Source: Pelagibacterium sp. 26DY04 (lineage in GTDB: Bacteria > Pseudomonadota > Alphaproteobacteria > Rhizobiales > Devosiaceae). From it: a stretch of 64,000 nt of DNA. Below the pieces are notes generated by a model. That model was given only the letters and a program-made list of their open reading frames with translations, had not been told where the DNA came from and made no database searches. Each line of letters opens with the position of its first letter. The first letter of the stretch is position 1. Position numbers and translations under genes: made by a program. Shown in pieces: positions 26,450 to 35,310 of the stretch. The stretch lies in NCBI RefSeq assembly GCF_031202305.1, contig NZ_CP101731.1, positions 3,784,501 through 3,848,500 on the forward strand. The letters are read 5' to 3'.

Positions 26450-26941
26450 TCATCGATTGGCGAGTGAGTGGATGGAATGATGGGCCAGCAATTCGCTCAA
26501 TTGCCGCCTGGCGCGCGAAAGCCGGGACATGACGGTGCCGATCGGAATATCGAGGATCGCCGCCACCTCGGCATAGGCGCGCCCTTCGATGGCGACGAGC
26601 AGCAGCACCGCACGGGCTTCGGGCTGGAGCGTATCGAGAGCGCGCATCAGCGTGTTCTGCAACAGCGGATCGGGGGCGCTCGTCTCGTCGGCGAGTTCGC
26701 TCTCATCGGCGATCGCATGGAGCGCCGGCTGGCGCGCCCGGCCCCGCAATCTGTTGCGGTTGAGATTGGTCATGATCGTATAGAGCCAGGCGCGTCCGTT
26801 CTCGCCGCGCCACTGCTTTTCGTTCTCTATGGCACGCAGCACCGTGGCCTGGAAAAGGTCTTCGGCCTCCTCCCGGTTTCCCGTCAGCCCGTGTGCATAG
26901 CGCCTGAGCGCCGGCAGATGGGTTAAAAGCGCCTCTCGCAT
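26450..26941 (-). CDS. ECF RNA polymerase sigma factor
   Basis: The 163-residue factor has region 2 (GNREEAEDLFQATVLRAIEN, then WLYTIMTNLNRNRLR) and region 4 (LQPEARAVLLLVAIEGRAYA, IPIGTVMSRLSRARRQL). There is no region 3, as expected for ECF. I chose the ATG at 26941 (MREALLTHLPALRRYAHGL); the ORF extends 30 codons upstream without family similarity. The downstream anti-sigma and upstream COG4315 gene suggest a stress-response unit, with a possible autoregulated promoter at 27438-27466. Confidence 0.92.
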   Translation of the reverse strand: MREALLTHLPALRRYAHGLTGNREEAEDLFQATVLRAIENEKQWRGENGRAWLYTIMTNLNRNRLRGRARQPALHAIADESELADETSAPDPLLQNTLMRALDTLQPEARAVLLLVAIEGRAYAEVAAILDIPIGTVMSRLSRARRQLSELLAHHSIHSLANR

Positions 26942-26993
26942 CCGGTACCGTCCCGGCGCGACCTGCCAAATGGCCGCGCCGGACACACTACCA

Positions 26994-27383
26994 TCAAGGA
27001 CGCGCCACGTCCCAATTGCCCCCGACCCCATCGCCGGACGTCATGCCCGGTTCAGTGTCGTTGATCCAGTAATAGAGCGGCATGCCGTCCTTGGCCCACA
27101 TCAGGGTGCCATCGGTGCGCTCGACGATGGAATAGGGTTCTTCGGCTTCATCGCCCTCCTCGGCGAAAAACGGCGGCCAGTTTTCGGCGCATTGATCATA
27201 GCAGTTCGAAACCCCCTCCTCGTCATTGCGGAAGGTGTAGAGGACCATGCCCTCGGAATCGGCGATGACCTCGCCGATATCGGTTTCAAGGGTTTGGACG
27301 TCCGGTGCGGCAAAAGCGGCACCCGCAGACAGGGCAAGCGCGGCCGTGCCGGTGGCGAGCCGGGTGAAAAGACGAAGCGACAT
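26994..27383 (-). CDS. COG4315-type secreted repeat protein (PF03640-like)
   Basis: The 129-residue protein has a signal peptide (LATGTAALALSAGAAFAA). Two copies of the short repeat follow, the first around GMVLYTFRNDEEGVSNCYDQ and the second around MPLYYWINDTEPGMTSGD. This is the COG4315/Lipoprotein_15 pattern, though no lipobox is seen. It is predicted periplasmic. A GGGAG ribosome site precedes ATG 27383. Such genes often accompany ECF sigma factors of redox or heavy-metal stress; here the sigma gene follows after 52 bp. Confidence 0.87.
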   Translation of the reverse strand: MSLRLFTRLATGTAALALSAGAAFAAPDVQTLETDIGEVIADSEGMVLYTFRNDEEGVSNCYDQCAENWPPFFAEEGDEAEEPYSIVERTDGTLMWAKDGMPLYYWINDTEPGMTSGDGVGGNWDVARP

Positions 27384-27437
27384 GATGGTCTCCCTTTTGA
27401 GCACTAGGCATGCGCCGCGCGCACGCCCTCACGCCCT

Positions 27438-27466
27438 AAAGACACCGCCGCCTTCCGGTTTATTCC
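27438..27466 (-). promoter_or_regulatory. Candidate ECF-type promoter of the COG4315/ECF/SelO operon
   Basis: On the minus strand GGAATAAA (27459-27466) and GTCTTT (27438-27443) are 15 bp apart, spaced like the -35 and -10 of ECF promoters, and lie 55 bp before the COG4315 start. I infer autoregulation by the ECF factor encoded in the same row; the match is not to an exact published consensus. Confidence 0.4.
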
Positions 27467-27475
27467 GGGCGACAA

Positions 27476-27506
27476 GAAAAAAGCCCGGTCGATGACCGGG
27501 CTTTTC
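27476..27506 (-). terminator. Rho-independent terminator after rplS
   Basis: On the minus strand AAAAGCCCGGTC pairs with GACCGGGCTTTT around a 3-nt loop, followed by further T residues. It ends the ffh-rpsP-rimM-trmD-rplS operon. Confidence 0.9.
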
Positions 27507-27526
27507 CATTTCGAAATCGGCGAAAC

Positions 27527-28096
27527 TTATTCGCTCTTGTTCTCTTCGGCAGGCGCTGCATCGGCAGCGGCTGCGGCTTCCGCAGCGGCGGCCTCTTCGG
27601 CAGCCTTCTTTTCGGCGGCTTCCTGAGCGGCCATTTCGGCGGCTAGGGCCTCGGCAGCGGCGATCTTTTCGGCTTCGCGGGCGGCGCGGGCGTCGGCAGC
27701 GGCCTGGCGCTCATCGGCCTCGATGCGCTTGGTGCGGGCGTTGGTGGATTCGAAAATACGGGCCGCCTTGCCGCGACGATCGCGCAGATAGTAGAGCTTG
27801 GCGCGACGGACCTTACCGCGCTTCAAAACCTCGATGCGGTCGATCATCGGCGAGTGGATGGGGAACACGCGCTCCACGCCTTCGCCATAGGAGATCTTGC
27901 GCACGGTGAAGCTTTCCATCAGCCCACCGCCGGAACGGGCGATCACCACGCCTTCATAGGCCTGGAGACGTTCCTTTTCGCCTTCGCGGATCTTGACCCA
28001 CACCTTGACGGTGTCGCCATGGGAAAATTCGGGGATGGCACGTTTTGCAACGAGCGCATCGAGCTGCTCTTTTTCGAGCTGCTGAATGATGTTCAT
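27527..28096 (-). CDS. rplS: 50S ribosomal protein L19 with Ala/Glu-rich tail
   Basis: The first 120 residues are a normal L19 ([20 protein letters not shown], then [20 protein letters not shown]). A tail of about 65 residues rich in Ala and Glu follows, making 189 residues compared with about 115-125 in many bacteria. Such tails occur in Hyphomicrobiales. The gene lies 118 bp after trmD, enough for a separate promoter, and closes the operon with a terminator. Confidence 0.96.
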   Translation of the reverse strand: MNIIQQLEKEQLDALVAKRAIPEFSHGDTVKVWVKIREGEKERLQAYEGVVIARSGGGLMESFTVRKISYGEGVERVFPIHSPMIDRIEVLKRGKVRRAKLYYLRDRRGKAARIFESTNARTKRIEADERQAAADARAAREAEKIAAAEALAAEMAAQEAAEKKAAEEAAAAEAAAAADAAPAEENKSE

Positions 28097-28158
28097 ATCG
28101 ATTTCCGTTCTATCTTTTCACTGGAGCCCCTTGTGGAGCCCGGTCTTGTTTGGACGGA

Positions 28159-28175
28159 TCGGGATATATCCCGAC
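28159..28175 (-). promoter_or_regulatory. Hairpin in the trmD-rplS gap
   Basis: The dyad TCGGGATATATCCCGA lies 63 bp before rplS in a 118-bp gap. It may be part of the rplS leader or promoter region. The role is unknown. Confidence 0.3.
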
Positions 28176-28214
28176 AAAGTCGAGCGCGGCTATACACGCG
28201 AAACGACCAAGAGT

Positions 28215-28913
28215 CTAGGGCTTCTCGACCATGCGGGCCCAAAGATCGGGCCGGCGCTCGCGCGTCAGCGCTTCGGACTGCTCGCGCCGCCATTTCTCGA
28301 TCCGGCCGTGATCGCCCGAGGTGAGGACCGCAGGAATTTCGCGGCCTTCGAAAACCTGCGGCCTTGTATATTGCGGATATTCGAGCAGCCCGTTCTCAAA
28401 ACTCTCGTCCGCATGACTCTCGGCGGCTCCGAGCACCCCCGGCAACAGCCGTACAACCGCTTCGAGCAGCACCATTGCGGCCACTTCGCCGCCTGCCAGG
28501 ACATAATCGCCGATGGAGATTTCTTCGAGCTCGCGCGCTTCGATCACCCGCTGGTCCACGCCCTCGAACCGCCCGCAGACGATCACCGCTCCCGGCCCGG
28601 CCGCAAGCTCGCGCACCCGCTTCTGGGTCAGCGGCTTCCCTCTGGGGCTCATGAGGATTTTAGGCCTCGGGTCTTCGGACGGCGCTACATCATCAAGCGC
28701 AGCGCCGAGGATGTCGGCGCGCAGGACCATGCCCGCTCCGCCGCCGGACGGTGTGTCATCGACGGTGCGATGCTTGTCGGCGGCGTAATTGCGCAGGAAA
28801 TGAGTATCGAGCGACCAGGCGCCATTCTCGATTCCCCGTCCGATCACCGAAGCGCCGAGCGGTCCGGGAAACAGATCGGGGAACAGCGTTATGACCGAAG
28901 CGCGGAAACTCAT
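28215..28913 (-). CDS. trmD: tRNA (guanine-37-N1)-methyltransferase
   Basis: TrmD (232 residues) methylates G37 of tRNAs with GG at positions 36-37. The trefoil-knot SAM-binding region is visible as [14 protein letters not shown] and [32 protein letters not shown] near residue 50 and the C-terminal [20 protein letters not shown] are also conserved. Its start overlaps the rimM stop by 4 nt, giving translational coupling. Confidence 0.97.
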   Translation of the reverse strand: MSFRASVITLFPDLFPGPLGASVIGRGIENGAWSLDTHFLRNYAADKHRTVDDTPSGGGAGMVLRADILGAALDDVAPSEDPRPKILMSPRGKPLTQKRVRELAAGPGAVIVCGRFEGVDQRVIEARELEEISIGDYVLAGGEVAAMVLLEAVVRLLPGVLGAAESHADESFENGLLEYPQYTRPQVFEGREIPAVLTSGDHGRIEKWRREQSEALTRERRPDLWARMVEKP

Positions 28914-29479
28914 TGCGCTTCGTCCGGATCACGATCCTCCGGATCGCGCGGGGCATCTTCGAGCCAGCCCTCGGGCGGAACGGCGACGACATAGCCCTCG
29001 GAAATATGGAGTTCGGGCACCACGGCCTTGGTAAAGGGAAGGTAAACCGATTTCCGCGTGCCCGCCAGCCGCACGTCCAAAAGGTCGTCGGAGCCGAAAT
29101 TCTCGATCGTCGAAATGGTGCCCAGCACGGTCCCGTCGCCGTGGCGCACCTCGAGCCCGATCAGGTCGGCATGGTAGAATTCGTCTTCGTCGGGCGCCTC
29201 GAGCTGCTCGCGATTCACATAGAGCGAGACGCCATTGAGCTTTTCGGCCTCGTTGCGGTCGGTTACCCCCTTGAGCGTGGCGATCACCACGTTCTTGGCG
29301 ACCCGCGCCTTGGCGATGGAAACCGAAAGGCCCTTGCGGTCGGTTTGAAGCGGATCATAGTCGGCAATAGCCAAGGGGTCTTCGGTGAACGCTGTTATGC
29401 GCACCTCCCCCTTGATCCCATGGGCCGCACCGATGCGGCCCATGAGAATGCGGGTGTCAGGCTGGTTTGGCCCGGCCAC
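28910..29479 (-). CDS. rimM: Ribosome maturation factor RimM
   Basis: RimM (189 residues) assists late 30S maturation. The N-terminal domain begins [24 protein letters not shown]-barrel domain follows with [30 protein letters not shown] and [15 protein letters not shown] short acidic tail ([16 protein letters not shown]) ends the protein. It is in the conserved rpsP-rimM-trmD order and is coupled to trmD. Confidence 0.96.
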   Translation of the reverse strand: MAGPNQPDTRILMGRIGAAHGIKGEVRITAFTEDPLAIADYDPLQTDRKGLSVSIAKARVAKNVVIATLKGVTDRNEAEKLNGVSLYVNREQLEAPDEDEFYHADLIGLEVRHGDGTVLGTISTIENFGSDDLLDVRLAGTRKSVYLPFTKAVVPELHISEGYVVAVPPEGWLEDAPRDPEDRDPDEAQ

Positions 29480-29485
29480 CTTGTC

Positions 29486-29887
29486 TTACTCGGCGGGAGC
29501 TTCTTCAGCCGGGGCTTCTTCGGCCGGAGCAGCTGCGGCTTCCTTGGCGGCTTCTTCGGCGGCGCGCTTTTCTTCGGCGCGCTCAAGCGCCTTGGCGCCG
29601 GGCTTGCCCTTGTTGGGGTTGTTGCGCGCTTCGCGCTTCAGAAGGCCGGCGGCATCGAGGAAGCGTTCCACGCGGTCGGTCGGCTGCGCGCCGTTCTTGA
29701 GCCAGTGGGTGGCGCGATCGGTATCGATCACCACGCGCTTTTCGTCGCCCTTTTCGAGCATCGGATTGTACGAACCGATACGCTCGATCACGCGGCCATC
29801 GCGCGGCGAACGGGCATCGGCAACGACGACGTGGTAGTAGGGGCGCTTCTTGGAGCCGGCGCGAGCCAGGCGGATCTTGATAGCCAT
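29486..29887 (-). CDS. rpsP: 30S ribosomal protein S16 with Ala/Glu-rich tail
   Basis: Residues 1-80 are the conserved S16 ([20 protein letters not shown] and ERIGSYNPM). A tail of about 45 residues, rich in Ala, Glu and Pro and ending [11 protein letters not shown], makes the protein 133 residues, longer than the usual 80-90. Similar tails are common in alphaproteobacterial S16. It lies 6 bp before rimM and 36 bp after ffh. Confidence 0.96.
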   Translation of the reverse strand: MAIKIRLARAGSKKRPYYHVVVADARSPRDGRVIERIGSYNPMLEKGDEKRVVIDTDRATHWLKNGAQPTDRVERFLDAAGLLKREARNNPNKGKPGAKALERAEEKRAAEEAAKEAAAAPAEEAPAEEAPAE

Positions 29888-29923
29888 GATTGGTCTTTCA
29901 GTTTTTAAGAGTTGATCTAAGGG

Positions 29924-31465
29924 TTACTTCTTTTTTCCGGGCAGTCCCGGGAGCCCCGGGAAACTCGAACCGCCAAGGCCGGGAAGGCCGGGCAATCCGC
30001 CTCCGCCCCCCTGCTTGACGAGTTTGGAAAAATCATCGGGCAGCTTGGAGGGATCGCCTCCCATCTGCTTTGCCATCTGCTCGATCTGGGCCGGGTCCAT
30101 GTCGGGCATGCCGCCCATCATTTTCTTGCCCATGCCGCCGAACATGTTGGCCAGCCCGCCGGCACCGCCGCGGGAAACCTTTTTCATCATGTCCGCCATC
30201 TGGCGGTGCATCTTGATGAGCTTGTTGATTTCCGACACTTCCACCCCGGCGCCGGCAGCGATGCGCTTGCGGCGCGAGGCGTTCAAAAGATCGGGCTTTT
30301 CCCGTTCCTTTTTGGTCATCGACTGGATGATGGCGATCTGACGATCGAACATCTTGTCGCCCATCTTGCCCTCGGGCAGGTTCTTGGCCATCTGGCCCAT
30401 GCCCGGCATCATCTTCATGAGCGAGGCCATGCCGCCCATCTTCTTCATCTGCTCGAGCTGGCCTTTGAGATCGTCCAGGTCGAACTGACCCTTCTTCATC
30501 TTCTTGGCCATCTTCTGGGCATCTTCGGCCGAAACCGTCGCGGCGGCTTTTTCCACCAGCGAGACGATGTCGCCCATGCCCAGGATCCGGTCGGCGATGC
30601 GCTTGGGATGGAAATCTTCAAGCGCATCCATCTTTTCGCCGACACCGATCAGCTTGATCGGCTTGCCGGTCGCAGCCCGCATCGAGAGCGCCGCGCCGCC
30701 GCGCCCGTCACCATCCACGCGGGTGAGGACGATACCGGTGACATCGACGCGCTGGTCGAACGAGCGGGCCAGATTGACGGCATCCTGACCGGTGAGGCTG
30801 TCTGCGACGAGCAGGATTTCATGCGGATTGGAGACGCGCTTGATCTCGGCGGTCTCTTCCATCAATTCTTCGTCGATATGGGTGCGGCCCGCGGTATCGA
30901 GCATCACCACGTCGTAGCCGCCGGTTTTCGCGCTCGAAATGGCGCGTTTGGCGATCTCGACCGCCGATTGGCCGGGGATAATTTCGAGAACATCGACCCC
31001 GATCTGGCCACCCAGCGTCTTCAATTGCTCCATAGCCGCCGGGCGGCGCGTATCGAGGGAGGCGAGCAGGACGCGCTTGTTCTGCTTGTCTTTCAGCCGC
31101 TTGGCGATCTTGCCGGTGGTCGTGGTCTTGCCCGAGCCCTGCAGGCCGACCATCAGGATCGGCACCGGAGCGGGCGCATTGAGCGAAATCGGCACCGCCT
31201 CTTCGCCCAAGACGGCGACAAGTTCGTCATGGACGATCTTGATCACCTGCTGGCCGGGCTTGACCGAACGGGTGACTTCCGCGCCCACGGCGCGCTGGCC
31301 CACCTGCTCGGTAAAGGCCCGCACCACTTCGAGCGAAACGTCGGCCTCGATCAGCGCGCGGCGAACTTCACGCAGCGCGGCTTGCACATCGGCTTCGCTG
31401 AGCGCACCTCTCCCGGTGATCCCGGAAAAGATCTTGCCCAAGCGGTCTGACAGGCTTTCAAACAT
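29924..31465 (-). CDS. ffh: Signal recognition particle protein Ffh
   Basis: Ffh (513 residues) binds SRP RNA and signal sequences of nascent membrane proteins. The N and G domains carry GLQGSGKTTTTGKIAKRL and DTAGRTHID. The M domain is Met-rich (MKKMGGMASLMKMMPGMGQM). A Gly/Pro-rich C-terminus follows. With FtsY (34081) the window encodes both GTPases of the targeting cycle. It heads the operon ffh-rpsP-rimM-trmD-rplS. Confidence 0.97.
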   Translation of the reverse strand: MFESLSDRLGKIFSGITGRGALSEADVQAALREVRRALIEADVSLEVVRAFTEQVGQRAVGAEVTRSVKPGQQVIKIVHDELVAVLGEEAVPISLNAPAPVPILMVGLQGSGKTTTTGKIAKRLKDKQNKRVLLASLDTRRPAAMEQLKTLGGQIGVDVLEIIPGQSAVEIAKRAISSAKTGGYDVVMLDTAGRTHIDEELMEETAEIKRVSNPHEILLVADSLTGQDAVNLARSFDQRVDVTGIVLTRVDGDGRGGAALSMRAATGKPIKLIGVGEKMDALEDFHPKRIADRILGMGDIVSLVEKAAATVSAEDAQKMAKKMKKGQFDLDDLKGQLEQMKKMGGMASLMKMMPGMGQMAKNLPEGKMGDKMFDRQIAIIQSMTKKEREKPDLLNASRRKRIAAGAGVEVSEINKLIKMHRQMADMMKKVSRGGAGGLANMFGGMGKKMMGGMPDMDPAQIEQMAKQMGGDPSKLPDDFSKLVKQGGGGGLPGLPGLGGSSFPGLPGLPGKKK

Positions 31466-31752
31466 AGGTTTCGCTCATTTATCTCGTGTCAGCGGTGACC
31501 GGAATATGGGTCACATGCGGTCAAATGCAAAGCGCACCCGCGGGCGCAACGCGCTGACGGGTGTTGACCGGATGCCTCTCGGGCAGCCTAGTGACTCTAT
31601 ATTCCATCGTTTCTGACAGAAGGTCGGGTGGCTTATACGGGCGAGGGGTGCAAGAGTCAATTGCCGCGGCGGCAGGCGCAAAGGTGGAAATCTCAATGCT
31701 TTTGCGCCATATAGGCCGATACGCACAGTAAACCCGAGCCCAAAACCCTGCC

Positions 31753-32619
31753 ATGACCGCGCCGCTGCCCTATCTCAAGATGAATGGCCTTGGAAACGAC
31801 TTCGTCGTCCTTGATGCGCGAGACAAGAAAATTGCCCTGTCGCGCCAAGAGGTTATCGGCATTTCCGACCGGGCAAAGGGCATTGGCTGCGACCAGCTCA
31901 TCATCATGGAAAATGACGGCACCCAAGGCGTCGACGTCTTCATGCGCATCTACAATGCCGAGGGCGGCGAGGTCGCCGCCTGCGGCAACGCCACGCGCTG
32001 TATCGCCGCCTTGGTGGCCGGAGAAACCGGCAAGGATGCAGTCACCATCCGCACCAATGCCGGCATCATAGCGACCCGCATCGATGGCGATCTCGTTACC
32101 GCCGATATGGGCGCCCCCCGTTTCGCCTGGGACCAGATCCCGCTCGCCGAGCCCTTCGCCGACACCACGGGGATCGAGCTGCAGGTCGGGCCGATCGATG
32201 CGCCGGTGCTGCATACCCCTTCGGTGGTCAATGTCGGCAACCCGCACGCAATCTTCTGGGTCGATGATCTTGAGGCCCACGACCTTGCCAAGTTCGGCCC
32301 CATGCTGGAAAACCATCCCCTCTTTCCCGAACGCGCCAACATCACCATCGCCCAGGTGCTTTCGGATGAGAGCATCAAGATCAAGGTCTGGGAGCGCGGC
32401 GCCGGGCTGACGCTGGCCTGCGGCACCGCTGCCTGCGCCACCGCCGTCGCAGCCGCGCGCAAGGGGCTGACCGGGCGCAAGGTCACGATCGAACTTCCCG
32501 GCGGCCCGCTCGATATCGAATGGCGCGCTTCGGACGATCATATCCTCATGACCGGGCCCTGGACCCTCGACGGCGAGGGCGTGGTTCCAGCCGCTCTCCT
32601 TGGAGAGAACGCCGCATGA
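31753..32619 (+). CDS. dapF: Diaminopimelate epimerase
   Basis: DapF (288 residues) converts LL- to meso-diaminopimelate for lysine and peptidoglycan synthesis. The two catalytic cysteines are in AACGNATRC and TLACGTAACAT, and MNGLGNDFVVLD marks the N-terminus. The stop overlaps the mtaB start by 4 nt. It heads a plus-strand operon with mtaB, a small gene, ftsY and ispZ. Confidence 0.97.
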   Translation: MTAPLPYLKMNGLGNDFVVLDARDKKIALSRQEVIGISDRAKGIGCDQLIIMENDGTQGVDVFMRIYNAEGGEVAACGNATRCIAALVAGETGKDAVTIRTNAGIIATRIDGDLVTADMGAPRFAWDQIPLAEPFADTTGIELQVGPIDAPVLHTPSVVNVGNPHAIFWVDDLEAHDLAKFGPMLENHPLFPERANITIAQVLSDESIKIKVWERGAGLTLACGTAACATAVAAARKGLTGRKVTIELPGGPLDIEWRASDDHILMTGPWTLDGEGVVPAALLGENAA

Positions 32620-33878
32620 GCATCGAAACCATCATCTTCGGGTGCCGGCTCAACGCCTATGAATCGGAGGTCATGAAGGCCGAGGCGGCAAAGTCGGGGC
32701 TGACCGACGCCATCATCGTCAACACCTGCGCGGTGACCGCCGAGGCGGTGCGGCAGGCCAAGCAGACCATCAGAAAGGCCCGCCGCGACAACCCGGAGGC
32801 CAGGATTATCGTCACCGGCTGCGCCGCGCAGACCCAGGCGCGCGATTTCGGCGACATGGCCGAAGTGGACCTGGTGATCGGCAACAACGACAAGCTCAAA
32901 GCCGAGAGCTACCAGCCCATCGCCTTCGGGGTGCCCCTCAACGACAAGGTGCAGGTCAACGACATCATGAGCGTGACCGAAACCGCCGGCCACCTGATCG
33001 ATGGGCTGGACGGCCGGGCCCGCGCTTTCGTCCAGGTCCAGAACGGCTGCGATCACCGCTGCACCTTTTGTATCATCCCCTATGGGCGCGGCCCGTCGCG
33101 CTCGGTGCCCATGGGCGTGGTCGTCGACCAGATCAAGCGGCTCTGCGACAACGGCTATGCCGAAATCGTGCTGACCGGCGTGGACATCACCTCTTATGGC
33201 GGCGATCTGCCCGGCGCGCCGACGCTCGGCAAGCTCACCCAGGCGATTTTGAAGCACGTCCCCGCCCTGCCCCGCCTGCGCATCTCCTCGATCGATTCCA
33301 TAGAAGCCGATCCGGCGCTCTATGAGGCCGTGAGCGATCCCCGCCTGATGCCGCATTTGCATCTGTCGCTGCAATCGGGCGACGACTTGATTTTAAAGCG
33401 CATGAAGCGCCGCCATTCGCGCGCCGACGCGCTCGACATCGTCGAAAAGCTGCGCGGCTTGCGCCCCGACATGGTGTTCGGCGCCGATATCATCGCCGGT
33501 TTCCCGACCGAAACCGACGAGATGTTCGAAAACACTTATCGCTTCGTTTTCGAAGCCGATCTCACCTATCTGCATGTCTTCCCCTATTCGCCGCGCGAGG
33601 GCACCCCGGCGGCGCGCATGCCCCAGGTCGCAAAGCGGGTGGCGCGCGAGCGCGCCGCGCGGCTGCGCGCCCTGGGCGAAGAACAGTTCGCAAAGCTTTG
33701 CGCCTCGCGCATCGGACGGCGCGAAAACGTGCTGATCGAGCGCGAAGGCATGGGCCGCACGGAACAGTTCGTGCCCGTACAGCTTTCCGCGGGTAAGCCC
33801 GGCGAGATCATTTCCACTTCGATCAGCGGCACCGATGCGGCCGGGCTCGTCGGAGAGCCCGAAAGGCAAGCAGCATGA
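32616..33878 (+). CDS. mtaB: tRNA t6A37 methylthiotransferase MtaB
   Basis: MtaB (420 residues) adds the methylthio group to t6A37 of tRNA. The UPF0004 domain starts FGCRLNAYESEVM and NTCAVTAEAVRQAK. The radical SAM cluster is CDHRCTFCIIPYGRGPSRS, and a TRAM-like end follows. The NTCAVT pattern distinguishes MtaB from MiaB and RimO. I chose ATG 32616 (MSIETIIFG), overlapping dapF. The start and stop both overlap neighbours by 4 nt. Confidence 0.95.
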   Translation: MSIETIIFGCRLNAYESEVMKAEAAKSGLTDAIIVNTCAVTAEAVRQAKQTIRKARRDNPEARIIVTGCAAQTQARDFGDMAEVDLVIGNNDKLKAESYQPIAFGVPLNDKVQVNDIMSVTETAGHLIDGLDGRARAFVQVQNGCDHRCTFCIIPYGRGPSRSVPMGVVVDQIKRLCDNGYAEIVLTGVDITSYGGDLPGAPTLGKLTQAILKHVPALPRLRISSIDSIEADPALYEAVSDPRLMPHLHLSLQSGDDLILKRMKRRHSRADALDIVEKLRGLRPDMVFGADIIAGFPTETDEMFENTYRFVFEADLTYLHVFPYSPREGTPAARMPQVAKRVARERAARLRALGEEQFAKLCASRIGRRENVLIEREGMGRTEQFVPVQLSAGKPGEIISTSISGTDAAGLVGEPERQAA

Positions 33879-34078
33879 GCACCAAGCTCCCGCCCCAGAC
33901 CGCCAAGGACATGTTCAAGACCGAGCGCGACAAAGACGAGACGTCCGAAACCAAACGGGCTCTCGAGCGCAGCGCCACGCATCGGGAGAGACGCGATGGC
34001 GATGAGCCCGAAACGGGCAAGGACAAACTCGAGCGCGCCGCCGAACAGAACGACCGGCGCAACAAAGACAACGGATAG
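33875..34078 (+). CDS. Small charged hypothetical protein, 67 aa
   Basis: I do not recognise a family. The product is very rich in Glu, Asp, Lys, Arg and Thr, with no hydrophobic core or signal, so it is probably disordered. The gene is likely real: its start overlaps the mtaB stop by 4 nt (ATGA), its stop is 2 bp before ftsY, and the frame is open exactly between them. It could be a co-translational adaptor or a by-product of operon spacing. Confidence 0.6.
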   Translation: MSTKLPPQTAKDMFKTERDKDETSETKRALERSATHRERRDGDEPETGKDKLERAAEQNDRRNKDNG

Positions 34079-34080
34079 GC

Positions 34081-35304
34081 ATGGCCGAAAACAAAAAGCC
34101 CTCGCTCTGGGATCGTATGCTCGGCCGCACGCAAGCGCCGGCCGAGCCCACCCCTCCTGCTGACGATCAAGACAGCCGCGATGCCGCTCCACCCGAAATG
34201 CAGGTGGAGTGGGTTGAAAAAGGCCACCCCGGCGCGCCCGAGCGCGAACCCCCGACGCCTGAAGATGTCACCGACCCCCTCGAGCATCCCGACGCCATTG
34301 AGGATGAAATCACGGGCGATCCCGAAGCCCCGGCGGAAGGTTCCGAGCCTGAGCCCGCCCCGCCTGCGCCCGGACAGGCGGAAAAGCCCAGGAACTGGTT
34401 CCAGCGGCTGAGCGACGGGCTCAAGCGCTCGTCGGACAATCTCTCCAATTCGATCGGTGCGATCTTCACCAAGCGCCGGCTCGATGAGGCAACGCTGCAG
34501 GACCTCGAGGATACGCTGATCGCCGCCGATTTGGGGATCGACACGGCCATGGCGATCACCGACAGGCTGCGGGCCGAAAAGTTCGACAAGGATATCTCCA
34601 CCGACGACGTGCGCGAGGTTCTGGCGGCGGAAGTTGAATCCGTCCTCGGGCCCGTGGCCGAGCCTCTCGCCATCGATCCGGGCAAGAAGCCTTTCGTGAT
34701 CCTCATGGTCGGGGTCAACGGTTCTGGCAAGACGACGACGATCGGCAAACTCACGGCCAAATACAAGGCCGAGGGCAGATCCGTCCTGCTCGCCGCCGGC
34801 GACACCTTCCGAGCCGCCGCCGTCGAACAGCTCCAGGTCTGGGGGCAGCGCAACGACGTCGAGGTTTTGACGCGCCCCACCGGCGCCGATGCCTCGGGGC
34901 TGGCCTTCGATGCCGTGGCCAAGGCGCAGGAAACCGGCACCGATATCGTGATCATCGATACCGCCGGACGCTTGCAGAACCGGTCCGAATTGATGGACGA
35001 GCTTGAAAAGATCATCAGGGTCATCAAAAAGCGTGACGCCACCGCCCCCCATGCAACGCTTCTGACCCTCGATGCGACGACAGGACAGAATGCCCTTAAT
35101 CAGGTCGAAATCTTCGGGCAGAAAGCCGGTGTCACGGGGCTCGTGATGACCAAGCTCGATGGAACGGCGCGCGGCGGCATCCTTGTTGCCATCGCCAGGA
35201 AATTCGGCCTGCCGATCCATTTCATCGGCGTTGGCGAATCCATCGGCGATCTCGAACCCTTCAGCGCCGCCGATTTCGCCCGCGCCATCGCGGGCAGGGA
35301 GTAA
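34081..35304 (+). CDS. ftsY: Signal recognition particle receptor FtsY
   Basis: FtsY (407 residues) is the membrane-associated SRP receptor GTPase. It has an acidic, Pro-rich N-terminal A domain (residues 1-100) and then the N domain (IGAIFTKRRLDEATLQDLED). The G domain carries GVNGSGKTTTIGKL and DTAGRLQN. The fall-off in acidic residues before the NG core is as expected in alphaproteobacteria. It follows a 67-aa gene by 2 bp and precedes ispZ by 6 bp. Confidence 0.97.
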   Translation: MAENKKPSLWDRMLGRTQAPAEPTPPADDQDSRDAAPPEMQVEWVEKGHPGAPEREPPTPEDVTDPLEHPDAIEDEITGDPEAPAEGSEPEPAPPAPGQAEKPRNWFQRLSDGLKRSSDNLSNSIGAIFTKRRLDEATLQDLEDTLIAADLGIDTAMAITDRLRAEKFDKDISTDDVREVLAAEVESVLGPVAEPLAIDPGKKPFVILMVGVNGSGKTTTIGKLTAKYKAEGRSVLLAAGDTFRAAAVEQLQVWGQRNDVEVLTRPTGADASGLAFDAVAKAQETGTDIVIIDTAGRLQNRSELMDELEKIIRVIKKRDATAPHATLLTLDATTGQNALNQVEIFGQKAGVTGLVMTKLDGTARGGILVAIARKFGLPIHFIGVGESIGDLEPFSAADFARAIAGRE

Positions 35305-35310
35305 CAAGAA

